From Phycisphaerae bacterium (GTDB taxonomy: Bacteria > Planctomycetota > Phycisphaerae > Tepidisphaerales > Tepidisphaeraceae): a stretch of DNA of 64,000 nt. The notes beneath the pieces were generated by a model. It searched no databases, was not told the origin of the DNA, and worked only from the letters and a program-made list of their open reading frames with translations. The position numbers and the translations under genes were made by a program. Where the stretch lies: assembly GCA_026004655.1 (NCBI GenBank), contig BPJO01000002.1:235787-299786 (forward strand), given 5' to 3'. Positions 52,970-63,480 of this stretch are shown one piece after another (within the stretch, counting starts at the first letter, position 1; each line of letters begins with the position of its first letter).

Positions 52970-54796
52970 ATGGTTTTGCCCAGCTCCATCCGCGCCTCGA
53001 TCGTATTTGGTTTGCTTGTTTGCGTTTTCATGGCGCTTCTGGGACGAGTGGGTTATCTGCAATCCTGGGGGGCCCAGAAAAACATTGCCCGAGCCGAACG
53101 CCAGCAGTACCAGAAGGAACCTTTATATGCCCGCCGGGGAAGCATCTTTGACCGCAACGGTATGCTGATGGCAGGGACCGTGCAATCCCAATCGGTCTTT
53201 ATTGATCCGAAGTTCATGCGTCAGCAGTTCCGAGCAGAAGGATTGGATCCGGGTCCGGCCATGATCGAAGCGATCAAAAAGCTGTGCGCCCTGGTGGAGA
53301 GAGACTGGCGGGATCTTCAAGCAACCCTTAATGACCGTCCCGACGCTCGATTCATCCGAGTTGCAGACAATCTCGACGAACGCACCATGCAGGAGATTGA
53401 GAAACTGGACCTGCCCGGCGTAGGCTTTACACCATTCAACGTACGATATTACCCGATGGGTTCGATCGCGGCGCATGTGCTGGGCGGGGTCAATGCCGAT
53501 GGGGGGTTGGAAGGGGTGGAACTGAAGTTCAATTCCCTTCTGGCCGGTCGAGACGGGAGCAAACGCACCCTCAAAGACGCGCGTCGTCGGCCCATTTTTG
53601 TGGACGCCGATGACTATATTCCCGCCCAACATGGTCGTCACCTGATGTTGACCCTTGATGCCAACATTCAGTCGATTGTTGAGCAGGAACTGGCTTTGGC
53701 GTGTGAAAAGTTCAAGGCGCGTTGCGGGGAAGCCGTCGTACTCGATCCCTGGACCGGGGACGTGTTAGCATTGGCAAATTATCCGACATTTAATCCCCAG
53801 GTCCCCGGAGAATCGAAGGCAGAACGACGACTCAATCGTACGGTAGTCGTGCCTTATGAACCCGGATCGACCCTCAAACCGTTTATCGTAGCCCCGGCGC
53901 TAGACGCCAAGATCACGCGTCCGAGTGAAGTTTTTCCGATCAATGGTCCGGCTTGGCCGGCAGGATATGGACGCAGGATTATTCGTGACGTACACGGGTA
54001 TCAACGATTGGCACTGTGGGATGTCCTGGTCAAATCATCGAATATCGGAATGTGCATGCTGGCCCAGCGGATGGGTAACAACGGGTTATATAGCGCATTG
54101 ACGAGCTTCAAGTTCGGGCAAAAAACCGGAATAGAGCTGCCCGGTGAAGACTCCGGACTGGTCAACCCGCTCAAACGGTGGAACCGTTTCAGTACCGAAT
54201 CTATCGCTCAGGGTTATGAAATGCGTGTTACTCCGCTACAGCTGGCGCGAGCAATGACCGTTTTTGCGAACGGAGGGAGACTGGTAGATCCCAGGATCGT
54301 GAAAGGAACCGTTACCGACGACGGGCGAGTTGAACCCACCGCTCGTGTGGCCTTTTCCCAATTCCCTCAGGTCACCGATCCTGCCACTAGCGATCAAATG
54401 AGACGAATCCTCTGCGACGTGCTTGTGCGTGGTACGGCCCAGCGAGCGCGGTCGAGCAAATACAATTTCTTCGGTAAAACAGGAACCGCTCACTCCGCGG
54501 TCAATGGTTCGTATAACGAAAGCAATTACACCTCGAGCTTTGTCGGCGGGGGGCCTTATGAGAACCCTCGTCTGGTCGTGGCGGTGGTGATCCATGACCC
54601 CGACAAATCGCTGGCCCATTACGGAGGAACGGTCGCAGCCCCGGCAGCCGGCAAGATCCTCGAACGAGCCCTAACCTATCTGCAGGTCCCGGCGTCCCCC
54701 GATTTGCCCCTACCCGAACCGATTCTGCAGGACGTGCTTTATGCATTTGATCCCAAGGTTTACAACAGACGCGAAACCGCTTCGACAGCGGAGTAA
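52970..54796 (+). CDS. class B penicillin-binding protein (FtsI/SpoVD-like)
   Basis: A 608-residue peptidoglycan D,D-transpeptidase. One N-terminal membrane segment (VFGLLVCVFMALLGRVGYL), the PBP dimerisation domain (RGSIFDRNG, then GGLEGVELKFNSLLAGRDG), and the transpeptidase with SxxK in YEPGSTLKPF, SxN in LVKSSNIGM and KTG in FFGKTGTA. It crosslinks septal or lateral wall. With murD it shows a complete-looking wall pathway in this planctomycete. No C-terminal PASTA domain is seen. Confidence 0.92.
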   Translation: MVLPSSIRASIVFGLLVCVFMALLGRVGYLQSWGAQKNIARAERQQYQKEPLYARRGSIFDRNGMLMAGTVQSQSVFIDPKFMRQQFRAEGLDPGPAMIEAIKKLCALVERDWRDLQATLNDRPDARFIRVADNLDERTMQEIEKLDLPGVGFTPFNVRYYPMGSIAAHVLGGVNADGGLEGVELKFNSLLAGRDGSKRTLKDARRRPIFVDADDYIPAQHGRHLMLTLDANIQSIVEQELALACEKFKARCGEAVVLDPWTGDVLALANYPTFNPQVPGESKAERRLNRTVVVPYEPGSTLKPFIVAPALDAKITRPSEVFPINGPAWPAGYGRRIIRDVHGYQRLALWDVLVKSSNIGMCMLAQRMGNNGLYSALTSFKFGQKTGIELPGEDSGLVNPLKRWNRFSTESIAQGYEMRVTPLQLARAMTVFANGGRLVDPRIVKGTVTDDGRVEPTARVAFSQFPQVTDPATSDQMRRILCDVLVRGTAQRARSSKYNFFGKTGTAHSAVNGSYNESNYTSSFVGGGPYENPRLVVAVVIHDPDKSLAHYGGTVAAPAAGKILERALTYLQVPASPDLPLPEPILQDVLYAFDPKVYNRRETASTAE

Positions 54797-54804
54797 AAGC
54801 CGAT

Positions 54805-54834
54805 TTGTCATCGGTATCAGGACAAACTTAAAAT
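54805..54834 (+). promoter_or_regulatory. aat promoter, leaderless start
   Basis: TTGTCA at 54805-54810, 18-base spacer, TAAAAT at 54829-54834. The GTG start at 54841 lies 6 bases further, at the predicted +1. Confidence 0.6.
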
Positions 54835-54840
54835 AGGGAC

Positions 54841-55446
54841 GTGCAGTCGGTTCCCAAAACGCATCTTTCCCCAGAGCTCCTCCTAACCGCTTACAGTCAG
54901 GGAATTTTCCCCATGACCGATCCTGACGGTGTGACCCGATGGTATTCCACCGATCCTAGAGGCGTCTTACCATTGGATCAATTTCACTGTCCGCGGACGC
55001 TTCGGCAGATCGTCCGTCAGCAACGATTCGAGATTCGCATTAATACGGCGTTCGAATCCGTCATGCGGTTCTGTAAGGACGTTCCACGGGGTGATACCCG
55101 ATCCAGTTGGATCAGCGAAGAACTGATCCGGGTTTATACGGACCTGCACCGGCTCGGGTACGCTCACTCGGTCGAAGCCTGGCAAAAAGGCCAACTGGCT
55201 GGGGGGCTTTATGGGGTGGCTTTGGGGGGCGCGTTTTTCGGGGAATCGATGTTTCATCGCGTCTCTAATGCTTCGAAAGTCTGTCTGGTTCATTTGGTCC
55301 AACGGCTTCGTGATCGGGGGTATGTGCTTTTGGACACTCAGATGGTCACTGAGCACATGACACAGTTCGGAGCCACCCTTATTCCCGCCTGCGATTACCT
55401 TCAGCAATTGCATCAGGCACTTCAGAAGGAATGCCGGTTCGTGTGA
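54841..55446 (+). CDS. aat: leucyl/phenylalanyl-tRNA-protein transferase
   Basis: A 201-residue Aat: LLLTAYSQGIFPMTDPDGVTRWYSTDPRGVLPL at the start, SWISEELIRVYTDLHRLGYAHSVEAW, GGLYGVALGGAFFGESMF and LLDTQMVTEHMTQFGA. It adds Leu or Phe to proteins with N-terminal Arg/Lys, marking them for ClpAP by the N-end rule. The start is GTG, apparently on a leaderless mRNA. Confidence 0.94.
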   Translation: MQSVPKTHLSPELLLTAYSQGIFPMTDPDGVTRWYSTDPRGVLPLDQFHCPRTLRQIVRQQRFEIRINTAFESVMRFCKDVPRGDTRSSWISEELIRVYTDLHRLGYAHSVEAWQKGQLAGGLYGVALGGAFFGESMFHRVSNASKVCLVHLVQRLRDRGYVLLDTQMVTEHMTQFGATLIPACDYLQQLHQALQKECRFV

Positions 55447-55469
55447 AATAGCGTTTGGGATCGGACGAT

Positions 55470-55500
55470 TCGACAACCTGGTTCCCGCGGGTAGGATAAT
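55470..55500 (+). promoter_or_regulatory. promoter of CNNM/CBS gene, leaderless start
   Basis: TCGACA at 55470-55475 and GATAAT at 55495-55500 (spacing 19). The ATG at 55509 follows 8 bases after the -10 and has no SD. Confidence 0.45.
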
Positions 55501-55508
55501 CCGTTGCC

Positions 55509-56840
55509 ATGTCCTTGGGTTTGCAGGTTCTTGCGGTCCCCGTCCTGATTGCCGTAAACGCTTTCTTTGTTGTGGCTGAGTATGCGCTGGTTGCGATTCG
55601 AACCAGTCAGATCGAAGAACTCAGGAAAAAAAGTCCCGGGGCGGCTGAGGCGTTACGTGTTCTCAAATCCCGGATGTCCAGTACCATCGGTACCGTTCAG
55701 ATTTGTATCACGATGACCAATCTCATGCTCGGTTCCCTAGGCGAACCGGCCATGACCCAGGTCCTGTTGATGCTGTTCAAAGGCCTTCCGGATGGTCCTG
55801 TGACACAAGGTGTCTCGATCACCCTCAGCTTTGTCATTGTTACGTTATTGACTGTTGTACTGAGTGAGATGGTGCCCAAAGCACTTACACTTCAGTACAC
55901 GCTCCGGTTAGCAGCGTTGATTGCCCGTCCCATTCTCCTCATTCAGAGGCTCTTAAAACCTCTGGTTTGGGTCATGGATACGTCCGCCAACCTGACAACC
56001 CGTCTGTTGGGCCTGGGACAGGTTAATATTGCCGATACCGGTTTTACGGTCGAAGAGTTGAGGCACATTGCTTCGGACGCAGCCGAATCGGGGAATCTGA
56101 CTTCTCAAGAAAGATCGCTGATTCTCAATTCCTTAACCCTCGGACGCAGAGCCGCTGTGGAGATCATGGTTCCGCGTATGCGCGTCAGCTACCTAGACCT
56201 TCAACGGTCGATGAAAGAAAACCTCGACGCGATCAGTCAGTATCTGTTTAGCCGGATGCCGTTGTGCGACGGGGGAATGGATCACGTGGTAGGCGTGGTC
56301 TATACTAAAGAGTTTTTGACCGCAGTGGAAGAAACCGAGCAGGATTCCAGCGTGCTATTGCTGATCAGTCGTCCGCCAGTGTTTGCACCTGTCACGATCC
56401 CGTTGGACAAATTACTGACCCGTTTTCATGACGACAAAACGCACCTGATTTTTCTTGTCGATGAACATGGGAGCGTCAAAGGAATTGTCACTCTTACGGA
56501 CGTGGTTAACGAACTGCTGGGACCGATGCACGAGGGTGATGACAATCGGATCATCACTCGAACGGACCGTCACCTGATTGTCCGCGGAGAAATGCCCATT
56601 TCGCATCTGGCGGCTCATCTGAACTGTCCGGAGTGGAAACCCGAGACCGAAGCCCATTCGGTTGGAGGGTTACTCGTCGATCGTCTAGGGAGGGTGCCTC
56701 GCCAGGGGGATCAGGTCATGGTCGACCGTTGGCGATTTGTGGCCCACAAATGCAACGGAAGAACTGTCGAAGAAGTCGGCATCTATTTTGATGTTCCGCC
56801 AGACCCATCCGGGGGATCGAAAACCGCTCCTAAGCCTTGA
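55509..56840 (+). CDS. CNNM-type membrane protein with CBS domains (HlyC/CorC family)
   Basis: A 443-residue protein. The DUF21/CNNM membrane domain covers about residues 1-160 (NAFFVVAEYALVAIRTSQIEEL, GTVQICITMTNLMLGSLGEPA, VVLSEMVPKALTL), followed by a CBS pair (VEIMVPRMRVSYLDL, HLIFLVDEHGSVKGIVTLTDVVNELLG) and a CorC_HlyC domain (GRVPRQGDQVMVDRWRF). Members move or sense Mg/Co ions. Its 3' end overlaps the convergent dehydrogenase gene by 11 bases. Confidence 0.88.
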   Translation: MSLGLQVLAVPVLIAVNAFFVVAEYALVAIRTSQIEELRKKSPGAAEALRVLKSRMSSTIGTVQICITMTNLMLGSLGEPAMTQVLLMLFKGLPDGPVTQGVSITLSFVIVTLLTVVLSEMVPKALTLQYTLRLAALIARPILLIQRLLKPLVWVMDTSANLTTRLLGLGQVNIADTGFTVEELRHIASDAAESGNLTSQERSLILNSLTLGRRAAVEIMVPRMRVSYLDLQRSMKENLDAISQYLFSRMPLCDGGMDHVVGVVYTKEFLTAVEETEQDSSVLLLISRPPVFAPVTIPLDKLLTRFHDDKTHLIFLVDEHGSVKGIVTLTDVVNELLGPMHEGDDNRIITRTDRHLIVRGEMPISHLAAHLNCPEWKPETEAHSVGGLLVDRLGRVPRQGDQVMVDRWRFVAHKCNGRTVEEVGIYFDVPPDPSGGSKTAPKP

Positions 56841-58146
56841 TAATATGATCTTTCCTTCCCCGAACCTGTCCAAGGGCGTTTCGGGTATCCACGACAAGCT
56901 TGGCGTGGTCGGCGATCATCTGCCAATCATAGACCGAGTGATTGGTCGCGATCAGGACCAGATCGTATCGACCGATGGTTTCTTGGGTCAGTTCGACTGA
57001 TTTCATGTGTAAGTCGTGGTGCCGCATCTTGTGAGTCTGGGGCACGTGAGGGTCGTTGTAATCGACACGGGCGCCCAGATGTTCCAGCTTTTCGATCAAT
57101 TCGAAACTGGGACTTTCCCGAACATCGTCGATGTCCGGTTTGTACGCTAGACCTAGAACCAGCACTCGCGATCCCTTGACGGCTTTTCCCCGATCATTGA
57201 GTGCAAGTTGGCATTTCTTGATTACGAAATCCGGCATCTGCACGTTGATCTCGCCTGCCAGTTCGATAAATCGCGTGGGCAAATTGACTTCTCTTGCTTT
57301 CCAAGTGAGATAGAACGGGTCGATCGGAATGCAGTGTCCGCCCAGTCCCGGTCCCGGATAAAAGGCCTGGAAACCAAAAGGTTTTGTCTTGGCAGCATCG
57401 ACCACTTTCCAGATATCAATCCCCATGGCGTCGAGTACGATCTTCATTTCATTCACCAACGCGATATTAACTGCCCGATAAATGTTCTCGAGCAATTTAG
57501 CCGCCTCGGCGATCTCGGCTGAATCAACCGGAATGACTCTGGCAATTGCAGCCGAATACAATTGCACCGCTAGTTCGCCCGAAACCGGGTCAATGCCCCC
57601 CACCAGCTTGGGGATCGACTGGGTGTTGTAATCCTTTCGCCCCGGGTCTTCTCGTTCGGGGGAGTAGGCACAATAAAAATCCTTTCCACAGGTCAGTCCT
57701 GACCTTTCCAGTCGCGGAAGCATCACATCGCGCGTGGTACGCGGATAAGTGCTCGATTCCAGAATCACCAGCTGTCCACGACGGAGGGTCCTGGCGATGT
57801 CGTCCGAGCATTTTTCAATGTAGGAAAGATCCGGTTCACGGTGATGACCCAGAGGCGTGGGGACACAGGAAATGATCACATCCGGTTCGCCAAGACGGTT
57901 CATGTCCGACGTGGCGTCAAACCGTCCTACCGATTTCATGGACGATACAAGATCCATGCCCAGATGCTTGAGATAGTTTTCGCCCCGGTGCAAGGCTTGA
58001 ATCTTATCAGGATCAACATCAAACCCGAGTACAGGAAATCCTGCCCGATGAAAAGTAGCCATCAAAGGAAGACCGACATACCCTAGTCCGATGACTCCGA
58101 CAACGGCTTGTCGGGTTGCGATCTTCTGCGACAACGTGGCGTGCAT
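56830..58146 (-). CDS. nucleotide-sugar dehydrogenase (UDP-GlcNAc 6-dehydrogenase-like)
   Basis: A 438-residue NAD-dependent dehydrogenase: GVIGLGYVGLPLMATF (NAD site), ISCVPTPLG, LESSTYPRTTRDV, YSPEREDPG, KLLENIYRAVNIALVNEMK, catalytic Cys in GPGLGGHCIPIDPFYL, and VLGLAYKPDIDDVRESPS. The ERxDPGR pattern and GGHCIP are closer to UDP-GlcNAc dehydrogenases (WbpA) than to UDP-glucose dehydrogenases. It supplies uronic acids for surface polysaccharide; a GT-C-like protein is encoded divergently. Confidence 0.9.
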   Translation of the reverse strand: MHATLSQKIATRQAVVGVIGLGYVGLPLMATFHRAGFPVLGFDVDPDKIQALHRGENYLKHLGMDLVSSMKSVGRFDATSDMNRLGEPDVIISCVPTPLGHHREPDLSYIEKCSDDIARTLRRGQLVILESSTYPRTTRDVMLPRLERSGLTCGKDFYCAYSPEREDPGRKDYNTQSIPKLVGGIDPVSGELAVQLYSAAIARVIPVDSAEIAEAAKLLENIYRAVNIALVNEMKIVLDAMGIDIWKVVDAAKTKPFGFQAFYPGPGLGGHCIPIDPFYLTWKAREVNLPTRFIELAGEINVQMPDFVIKKCQLALNDRGKAVKGSRVLVLGLAYKPDIDDVRESPSFELIEKLEHLGARVDYNDPHVPQTHKMRHHDLHMKSVELTQETIGRYDLVLIATNHSVYDWQMIADHAKLVVDTRNALGQVRGRKDHIIKA

Positions 58147-58285
58147 AAGCTAGCTCGTTTCCTTTTTGCAGATCCGGGATATTATCAAAACCCTAATTTT
58201 TCGCCAACGTCCGGGTTTAACACGAAACCAGTGAAAGGCAAACCAACAGGACACGTCGGGCGAATGGGTCTTATAGAAGCATCGT

Positions 58286-59911
58286 ATGGCATTAGTTTTC
58301 CACCTGATCGACCGATCCTTTCCCAGAGCAGTGTTCGGGTGGCTTGTCAGGCCTGGAGGATTTTGCTTAGGTTTGTTAGCCGGGCTGGTGATGGCGGTGA
58401 TTGCGCCCGGTTTGGCACCGTGGATCAATGACGAAGCCAAACTGTTGAACAACGCCTGGTTGTCTAACACAACCGGTTGGCCCGCCAAAATGGGGCTGCT
58501 CGGAACACAGGGATATTTTTACGGTCCAGCGCCGACCTGGTTTTATCAGCTGGCGTTGCTGGTCACTCACGATATTTATGGGTTGGTCACCATTCATGCG
58601 GTGTTGTTTTATACAGCGACATTGATGGCGGGATGGTTTTTGACCCGAACAGCGGGATTTCCAACGTCGAGTCTTCTGATTCTCGCGTTCGCCCCGGGGA
58701 TTTGCTTTTATAGCAGACAATTATGGGATAACTCTTTCAATATCCCGATATCGATTGGTTTGTTGGCGCTCTATGCCAGCCAACGTGGACGAGCTGCCCG
58801 ATGGAAGCTCATGCTTCTTGGTGCGGGGTGTGTACTGGCGATGGGGATTCATCTGTCTGCGGTGACTCTCGTAGTCGTGCTTCTGATTCATGCCTGGTTG
58901 GCGAACCGACAACGGGTCAAGTCATGGATCATCCCTTTTATGATGGGCGCGGTCCTGATGCTTCTTGCTCATTTGCCTTATATCGGGTGGCAAATCTCGA
59001 TATTAACGGGAGCGGTTCCTAAACCCGTGCTTATCAACGAAGGACTGGTCGAGGGTTACCCGTATGCCGCTTTCAGGCAGTCTCGTACGGAATCGATTTT
59101 TTTTGCATGGACGGGAGGGAGGATATTGACCGCCAGTTTCTCGATCATGCCTCGGTTCGAATCGGGTTATCTTTCCATCGGTCAGGATATTCTGGGATGG
59201 ATTACGCAGGGGATGTATGTGTTTTTTGTGATCGGTTTGGTGGGCGTTTTAATCGGGTTTCTGAAATACAAGTTCAAGCGTTTCATTGATTTACCCTCAT
59301 CGATGCGGGATCTGGTTCTGATCGGTGTAGGGGTCATTCTGTGCAACAGTCTTTTGTTCGCGGTGATTCGTCCGGTACGGATGGACCATTATTTCAACGG
59401 CTCTTTTAGTGCGTATTTGGTGGTGATTTTGGCTGGGGTAAGCGTGTTGATTCAGCGGGGATGGAAAGTGATGGTTATACTGCCGGTCCTGTGTCTGGGA
59501 GGATACACCGGTTTATGTCTCCTCAACCTGCATCAAACCAAAGGTCGACAGTTGGGATACGGACCGGTGTTATCAGAGCAATTGCGTGTTTTGCAGGAGG
59601 TAGAAAATCGTGGTACGGGGGGATTCCATACGAATGTGGTTCATTTTGTGTTTTTTTCCCCATGCCGTCCGAACGCTTTGGCGGTTAGATCCACCGACAA
59701 CTCTGGCGAAGTCCGACGCCTTGTGGCCTGTCGTGAAACCGATGAACCCCCATGCCGGCCGTCTCTTGGTCGAAGAGAAAACGACATCGCAGGATCAAAC
59801 CGTACCATTACCTCTGCATGTTCCCGCCAAGCCGATACGGTAGTGCAGGTCAAGCATGCTCGGGGAGATCTTTTTGGCGAAAAAGACAAAGACGTGGTTT
59901 TTTTTGTGTAA
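58286..59911 (+). CDS. multi-pass membrane protein, GT-C glycosyltransferase-like
   Basis: A ~540-residue integral membrane protein with ten or so hydrophobic segments. The first loop has acidic residues ([11 protein letters not shown]) and the second block is [13 protein letters not shown], an arrangement seen in GT-C (ArnT/PMT-like) glycosyltransferases that use polyprenyl-phosphate sugars. From about residue 455 the frame looks wrong: switching at a T7 run (59652-59658) gives [18 protein letters not shown], and switching back near 59840 gives [18 protein letters not shown] to the same stop. So two compensating shifts probably scramble ~60 residues. It is divergent from the dehydrogenase gene. 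Confidence 0.72.
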   Translation: MALVFHLIDRSFPRAVFGWLVRPGGFCLGLLAGLVMAVIAPGLAPWINDEAKLLNNAWLSNTTGWPAKMGLLGTQGYFYGPAPTWFYQLALLVTHDIYGLVTIHAVLFYTATLMAGWFLTRTAGFPTSSLLILAFAPGICFYSRQLWDNSFNIPISIGLLALYASQRGRAARWKLMLLGAGCVLAMGIHLSAVTLVVVLLIHAWLANRQRVKSWIIPFMMGAVLMLLAHLPYIGWQISILTGAVPKPVLINEGLVEGYPYAAFRQSRTESIFFAWTGGRILTASFSIMPRFESGYLSIGQDILGWITQGMYVFFVIGLVGVLIGFLKYKFKRFIDLPSSMRDLVLIGVGVILCNSLLFAVIRPVRMDHYFNGSFSAYLVVILAGVSVLIQRGWKVMVILPVLCLGGYTGLCLLNLHQTKGRQLGYGPVLSEQLRVLQEVENRGTGGFHTNVVHFVFFSPCRPNALAVRSTDNSGEVRRLVACRETDEPPCRPSLGRRENDIAGSNRTITSACSRQADTVVQVKHARGDLFGEKDKDVVFFV

Positions 59912-59955
59912 ATGTCGTTTCGCAACACAACACGACGGAGGGATTAAATAACACC

Positions 59956-61275
59956 ATGAATACAATCATTTCGAGCGGATTGGCGGTGCTGCTGGGTGTA
60001 GGAATCGTGTTGGGATCTGAACCGGTACCGGCGTTTCCTGGTGCGGAAGGGGCTGGCGCCATGACACCGGGTGGTAGGGGGGGACGTGTCTACGCGGTGA
60101 CTAACCTGAATGATGATGGTCCCGGTTCGTTACGGGATGCGGTTCGTGAATCGAATCGGATCATCGTTTTTTCGGGTCGGGGGAACGATTCATCTAAAAA
60201 GCCGTCTTTCGATTCGTGCCAAACAACCTGACCATCGCGGGTCAGACCGCTCCGGGTGGTGGAATTTGCGTTGCTGATTATGCCATTGACATTCGTGGGT
60301 CGGATATCGTTATTCGTCACTTGCGTATTCGTCTGGGGGATCTGACCCGACAAGAGACCGATTCAATGACTTTAATGGCATGGGGTCCGCCGGGTAATCA
60401 TCGATCATTGTTCGGTGAGTTGGTCGGTGGATGAAGCCTTGTCTCTGGCGGGGGATGTAGACGATGTGACCATCCAATGGTGCATGATTTCAGAGGCACT
60501 CCGTCAAAGCGTACATCGAAAAGGGGAACACGGATACGGATCGTTGTCTCGGGCTACCGGGGAAGTAACGTGGCACCACAATCTGTGGGCCCACAATGAT
60601 GCCCGAAACCCACGGCTGGGGGGATAATTATGGGAAAGATCCTCGACCGACTTTCGACGTGCGCAACAACGTCATTTATGACTACGGGACAACAGCTACT
60701 GGGCTGACCCAAGGGGTTTTCCGTGCGAACTATGTCGGGAATTATATTCGTCCCGGTCCCAGCAGCCGGGCGAAAAAACCGATCAACACCAGTGCCAACA
60801 AGTCGGATATGAAGTTTCATGTTTCCGGAAACATTTTTGAAACCGGATCCATCTCTCGACGGAGAACAGTTATTTGACGAGGTCGAAGAAAACGGAAAAC
60901 GATTCGTGACGCTAGTGGACCAGCCCTTTGACATGCCCCCCGTGAGCACGACCTCGGCCAAAGAGGCGTTTGAGCAAGTTCTGAACAATGTCGGGGCAAC
61001 CCTTCCTAAACGCGATGCTGTCGATCTGCGGATCATCGAACAGGTCAAGCAACGAACCGGCAGAATGATCAACTCGCCTTCTGAAGTCGGAGGATGGCCT
61101 GAACTGGAATCCGGCGATGCACCAGCGGATTCCGACGAAGACGGGATGCCCGATGAATGGGAAAGCAAACACGGGTTTAACCCCGTCGGATCCTTCCGAC
61201 GGGCCCGGCGATGCCGACCAGGACGGATACACGAATATCGAAGAGTATCTGAACAACACGGACCCCCAGAGATAA
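59956..61275 (+). CDS. exported pectate lyase, six frameshifts
   Basis: A polysaccharide lyase family 1-like enzyme of ~435 residues. Signal peptide ([20 protein letters not shown]), then [97 protein letters not shown], and a C-terminal calcium-binding repeat ([27 protein letters not shown]). The frame must be corrected by one base near 60175, 60218, 60390, in a G6 run at 60618-60623, near 60845 and near 61188. It would degrade pectin-like polymers outside the cytoplasm. Breaks are probably assembly errors. Confidence 0.82.
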
Positions 61276-61328
61276 ATAGTCGGCCAATAGTTGCCCCCGT
61301 CGAGCCGGGTGGGTATCGTCAGTCAATC

Positions 61329-62228
61329 ATGCGGACGATAGTCTTTCTGATCACAGCAGGGGTCTGGAGCACGACGGTATCGGCCCAGCCAGCCCCTCCG
61401 AGTGTTTAACGCTCCCCCCGAACTTCCTACCGAAGCCGAAGGAACGAATCAGGGAGCGGTGGGATTGGATTTTTTCGGTCTCTTATTTCACCGACTATAT
61501 CCACCGGGGTGTGGAGCTCTTTGAAGCCCCCGGGTCCGAGGACCAGCTCAATCTCCAGTTCGACGGAAAAATCTCGTTTGATCTTGGCAAGCTGCCCCAC
61601 CCGTTCGTGCAGGTCTTTGTCAACGTGGCGGAAAATGATCCGGTCAGCAATTTTCAGGAAATTCGACCGACCGTTGGGGTTCGACTGGATGATCAAGCCT
61701 CTGGTGATCTCCGCAGGTTACACCACTTATCTGTATCCTGACCGGGATGATTTTGAAACCAGCGAAGTCTTTTTGCGGCTCGGATTGGACCAGAATATCA
61801 CAGTCGGGGGTCAGCACATCCCCCACGCCCTACGTCATGGGTGCTTATGATTTTGACTTATACGACGGGGTTTATCTTGAAGCCGGTCTGGAATACGTAC
61901 TACGATTCGAAGACATCGGGTTAGCACTGAACTTTGTCGGAAATGTGGCGTATGTCAGTAACTGGGATGCCTATCCGGTCGGAAATAACGGTCCGTTTGC
62001 GGGCATTTTTACCACTCCCCAGACAACCGAACCCACCCTTTCAGGTCTTCAGCACTGGCAGGTCGGGGTGATCGGAGAATATTCACTCAATAATCTGTTG
62101 AATATTTCACCCCCGTTACGGGGAGTGGCTGTTACGAGGTTATTTATTTTATACCAGTGATTTCGATGCCGACATCAATGCGACCGATCAAATCTGGGGC
62201 GGAGCCGGAATCACCTTTCCGATACTAG
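61329..62228 (+). CDS. outer-membrane beta-barrel protein, several frameshifts
   Basis: Read across frames this gives a signal peptide (MRTIVFLITAGVWSTTVSAQ), then alternating strands such as SVSYFTDYIHRGVELFE, LPHPFVQVFVNVAEND, LVISAGYTTYLYPDRDDF, PTPYVMGAYDFDLYDGVYLE, YVLRFEDIGLALNFVGNVAY, and an end WGGAGITFRY with an aromatic last residue, the outer-membrane barrel signature. Shifts lie near 61411, 61478, 61690, 61820, 62126 and 62219. It resembles porin-like proteins with a DYxxRG start strand. It follows the pectate lyase gene by 53 bases and may be its oligosaccharide pore. Confidence 0.65.
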
Positions 62229-62280
62229 CAATCCATACCCGATCCGGATAAGCGGGAAAGGGCATTCGTTCACGCCTGCT

Positions 62281-63420
62281 TGTCTCACGGAAGACCAGGC
62301 CTATCTCCAGTCGCAACTGATTACTTGTATTGGTAACAAGCGGGCTTTGATCCCCTGGATCGACCAGGCGGTCCAGCACGTACGTCGAAGACTCGGATTC
62401 AGAAAGCTGGTCTGTGCTGATCTGTTCTCTGGTAGCGGCGTGGTGGCCAGATATTTCAAACAATTCTGCGATTATCTGTTGGTCAACGACCTCGAATCTT
62501 ACAGCCGGGTGATCAACGAGTGCTACTTAAGCAACATGTCTCAACTCGATATCCCGCTGCTTCGCGAGATTTACGAAGATTTACTTCGCCGTATCGAACA
62601 ATCGCCAAGACCGGGATTCATTACGGAGCTTTATTCTCCCGCCGACCAGGACAAAATCACGTCTTCAGACCGGGTATTTTACACACGGGACAATGCAGTG
62701 TACCTGGATACCGCCCGGTACTGGATCGGTGAGCTGGAGGATCGACTAGGACGATTGTTCCTAGGACCCCCTGTTATCAAGAGCATCGGTTCATGCGAAC
62801 ACAGCAGGGGGTTTTCAAGGGTTTTTACAAGAATAAAGATGGTGTAGGCCAGTTCGGCGGGAATGGTCGAGACGCGATTTCTCGGATATGTGCCCCGATC
62901 CGACTCGATTTCCCCGTCTTTTTTTCCCGGTTCGAGTGCGACTATCCGGGTTTATCAGCAAGACGCGAACGATCTGGTATTTCGTATGAAGGAGGTGGAT
63001 TTGGCTTATATCGATCCGCCTTATAACCAGCACCCGTATGGATCCAATTATTTCATGCTGAACTTGCTGGTGGACTATCGACGCCCGCGGAGAATCAGTC
63101 GTGTGTCAGGCATCCCAATAGACTGGAGACGATCCAGTTACAACAAAAGACGTGAATCCGAAAAGGCGCTTTTTGATCTGCTGCAGGCTTGCCCAGCCAA
63201 GTTTTTGTTGGTTTCGTATAACTCCGAAGGGTTCATCGATTCCGACCGAATGACACAATTTTTGAAGTCTTTAGGACCCTGCTCCACCTTCCAGACTTCC
63301 TACACCACATTTCGAGGCAGCCGAAACCTCAGATCACGATCTCCCAAAGTCACAGAATACCTGTTTTCTGGTCGAGAAAAAGTGAAGACTTCTGTCTCAA
63401 AGCCACACTGTTTGGGGTGA
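62281..63420 (+). CDS. D12-class DNA adenine methylase, three or more frameshifts
   Basis: An N6-adenine methyltransferase of the Dam/D12 class. Near the start: YLQSQLITCIGNKRALIPWI; SAM motif LVCADLFSGSGVVARYF; then GVFKGFYKNKDGVGQFGGNG and the catalytic DPPY in AYIDPPYNQHPYGSNYF. The frame must be corrected at a C5 run (~62768), a G5 run (~62808) and near 62943 (DIRVYQQDANDLV). No ATG or GTG start is clear; the frame is open upstream to at least 62218, so the start given is only the first residue with visible homology. No restriction endonuclease is adjacent, so it may be an orphan methylase. Confidence 0.75.
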
Positions 63421-63453
63421 GATACCGACTTGGAAAAATGGTTTTCTATTTGC

Positions 63454-63480
63454 GGGCCAAAGCCATTTTAGTTTTGGCCC
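63454..63480 (-). terminator. hairpin at the end of atpC
   Basis: GGGCCAAA, 11-base loop, TTTGGCCC: a perfect 8-bp stem overlapping the atpC stop on the minus strand; T-rich sequence follows some 15 bases later. Confidence 0.5.
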
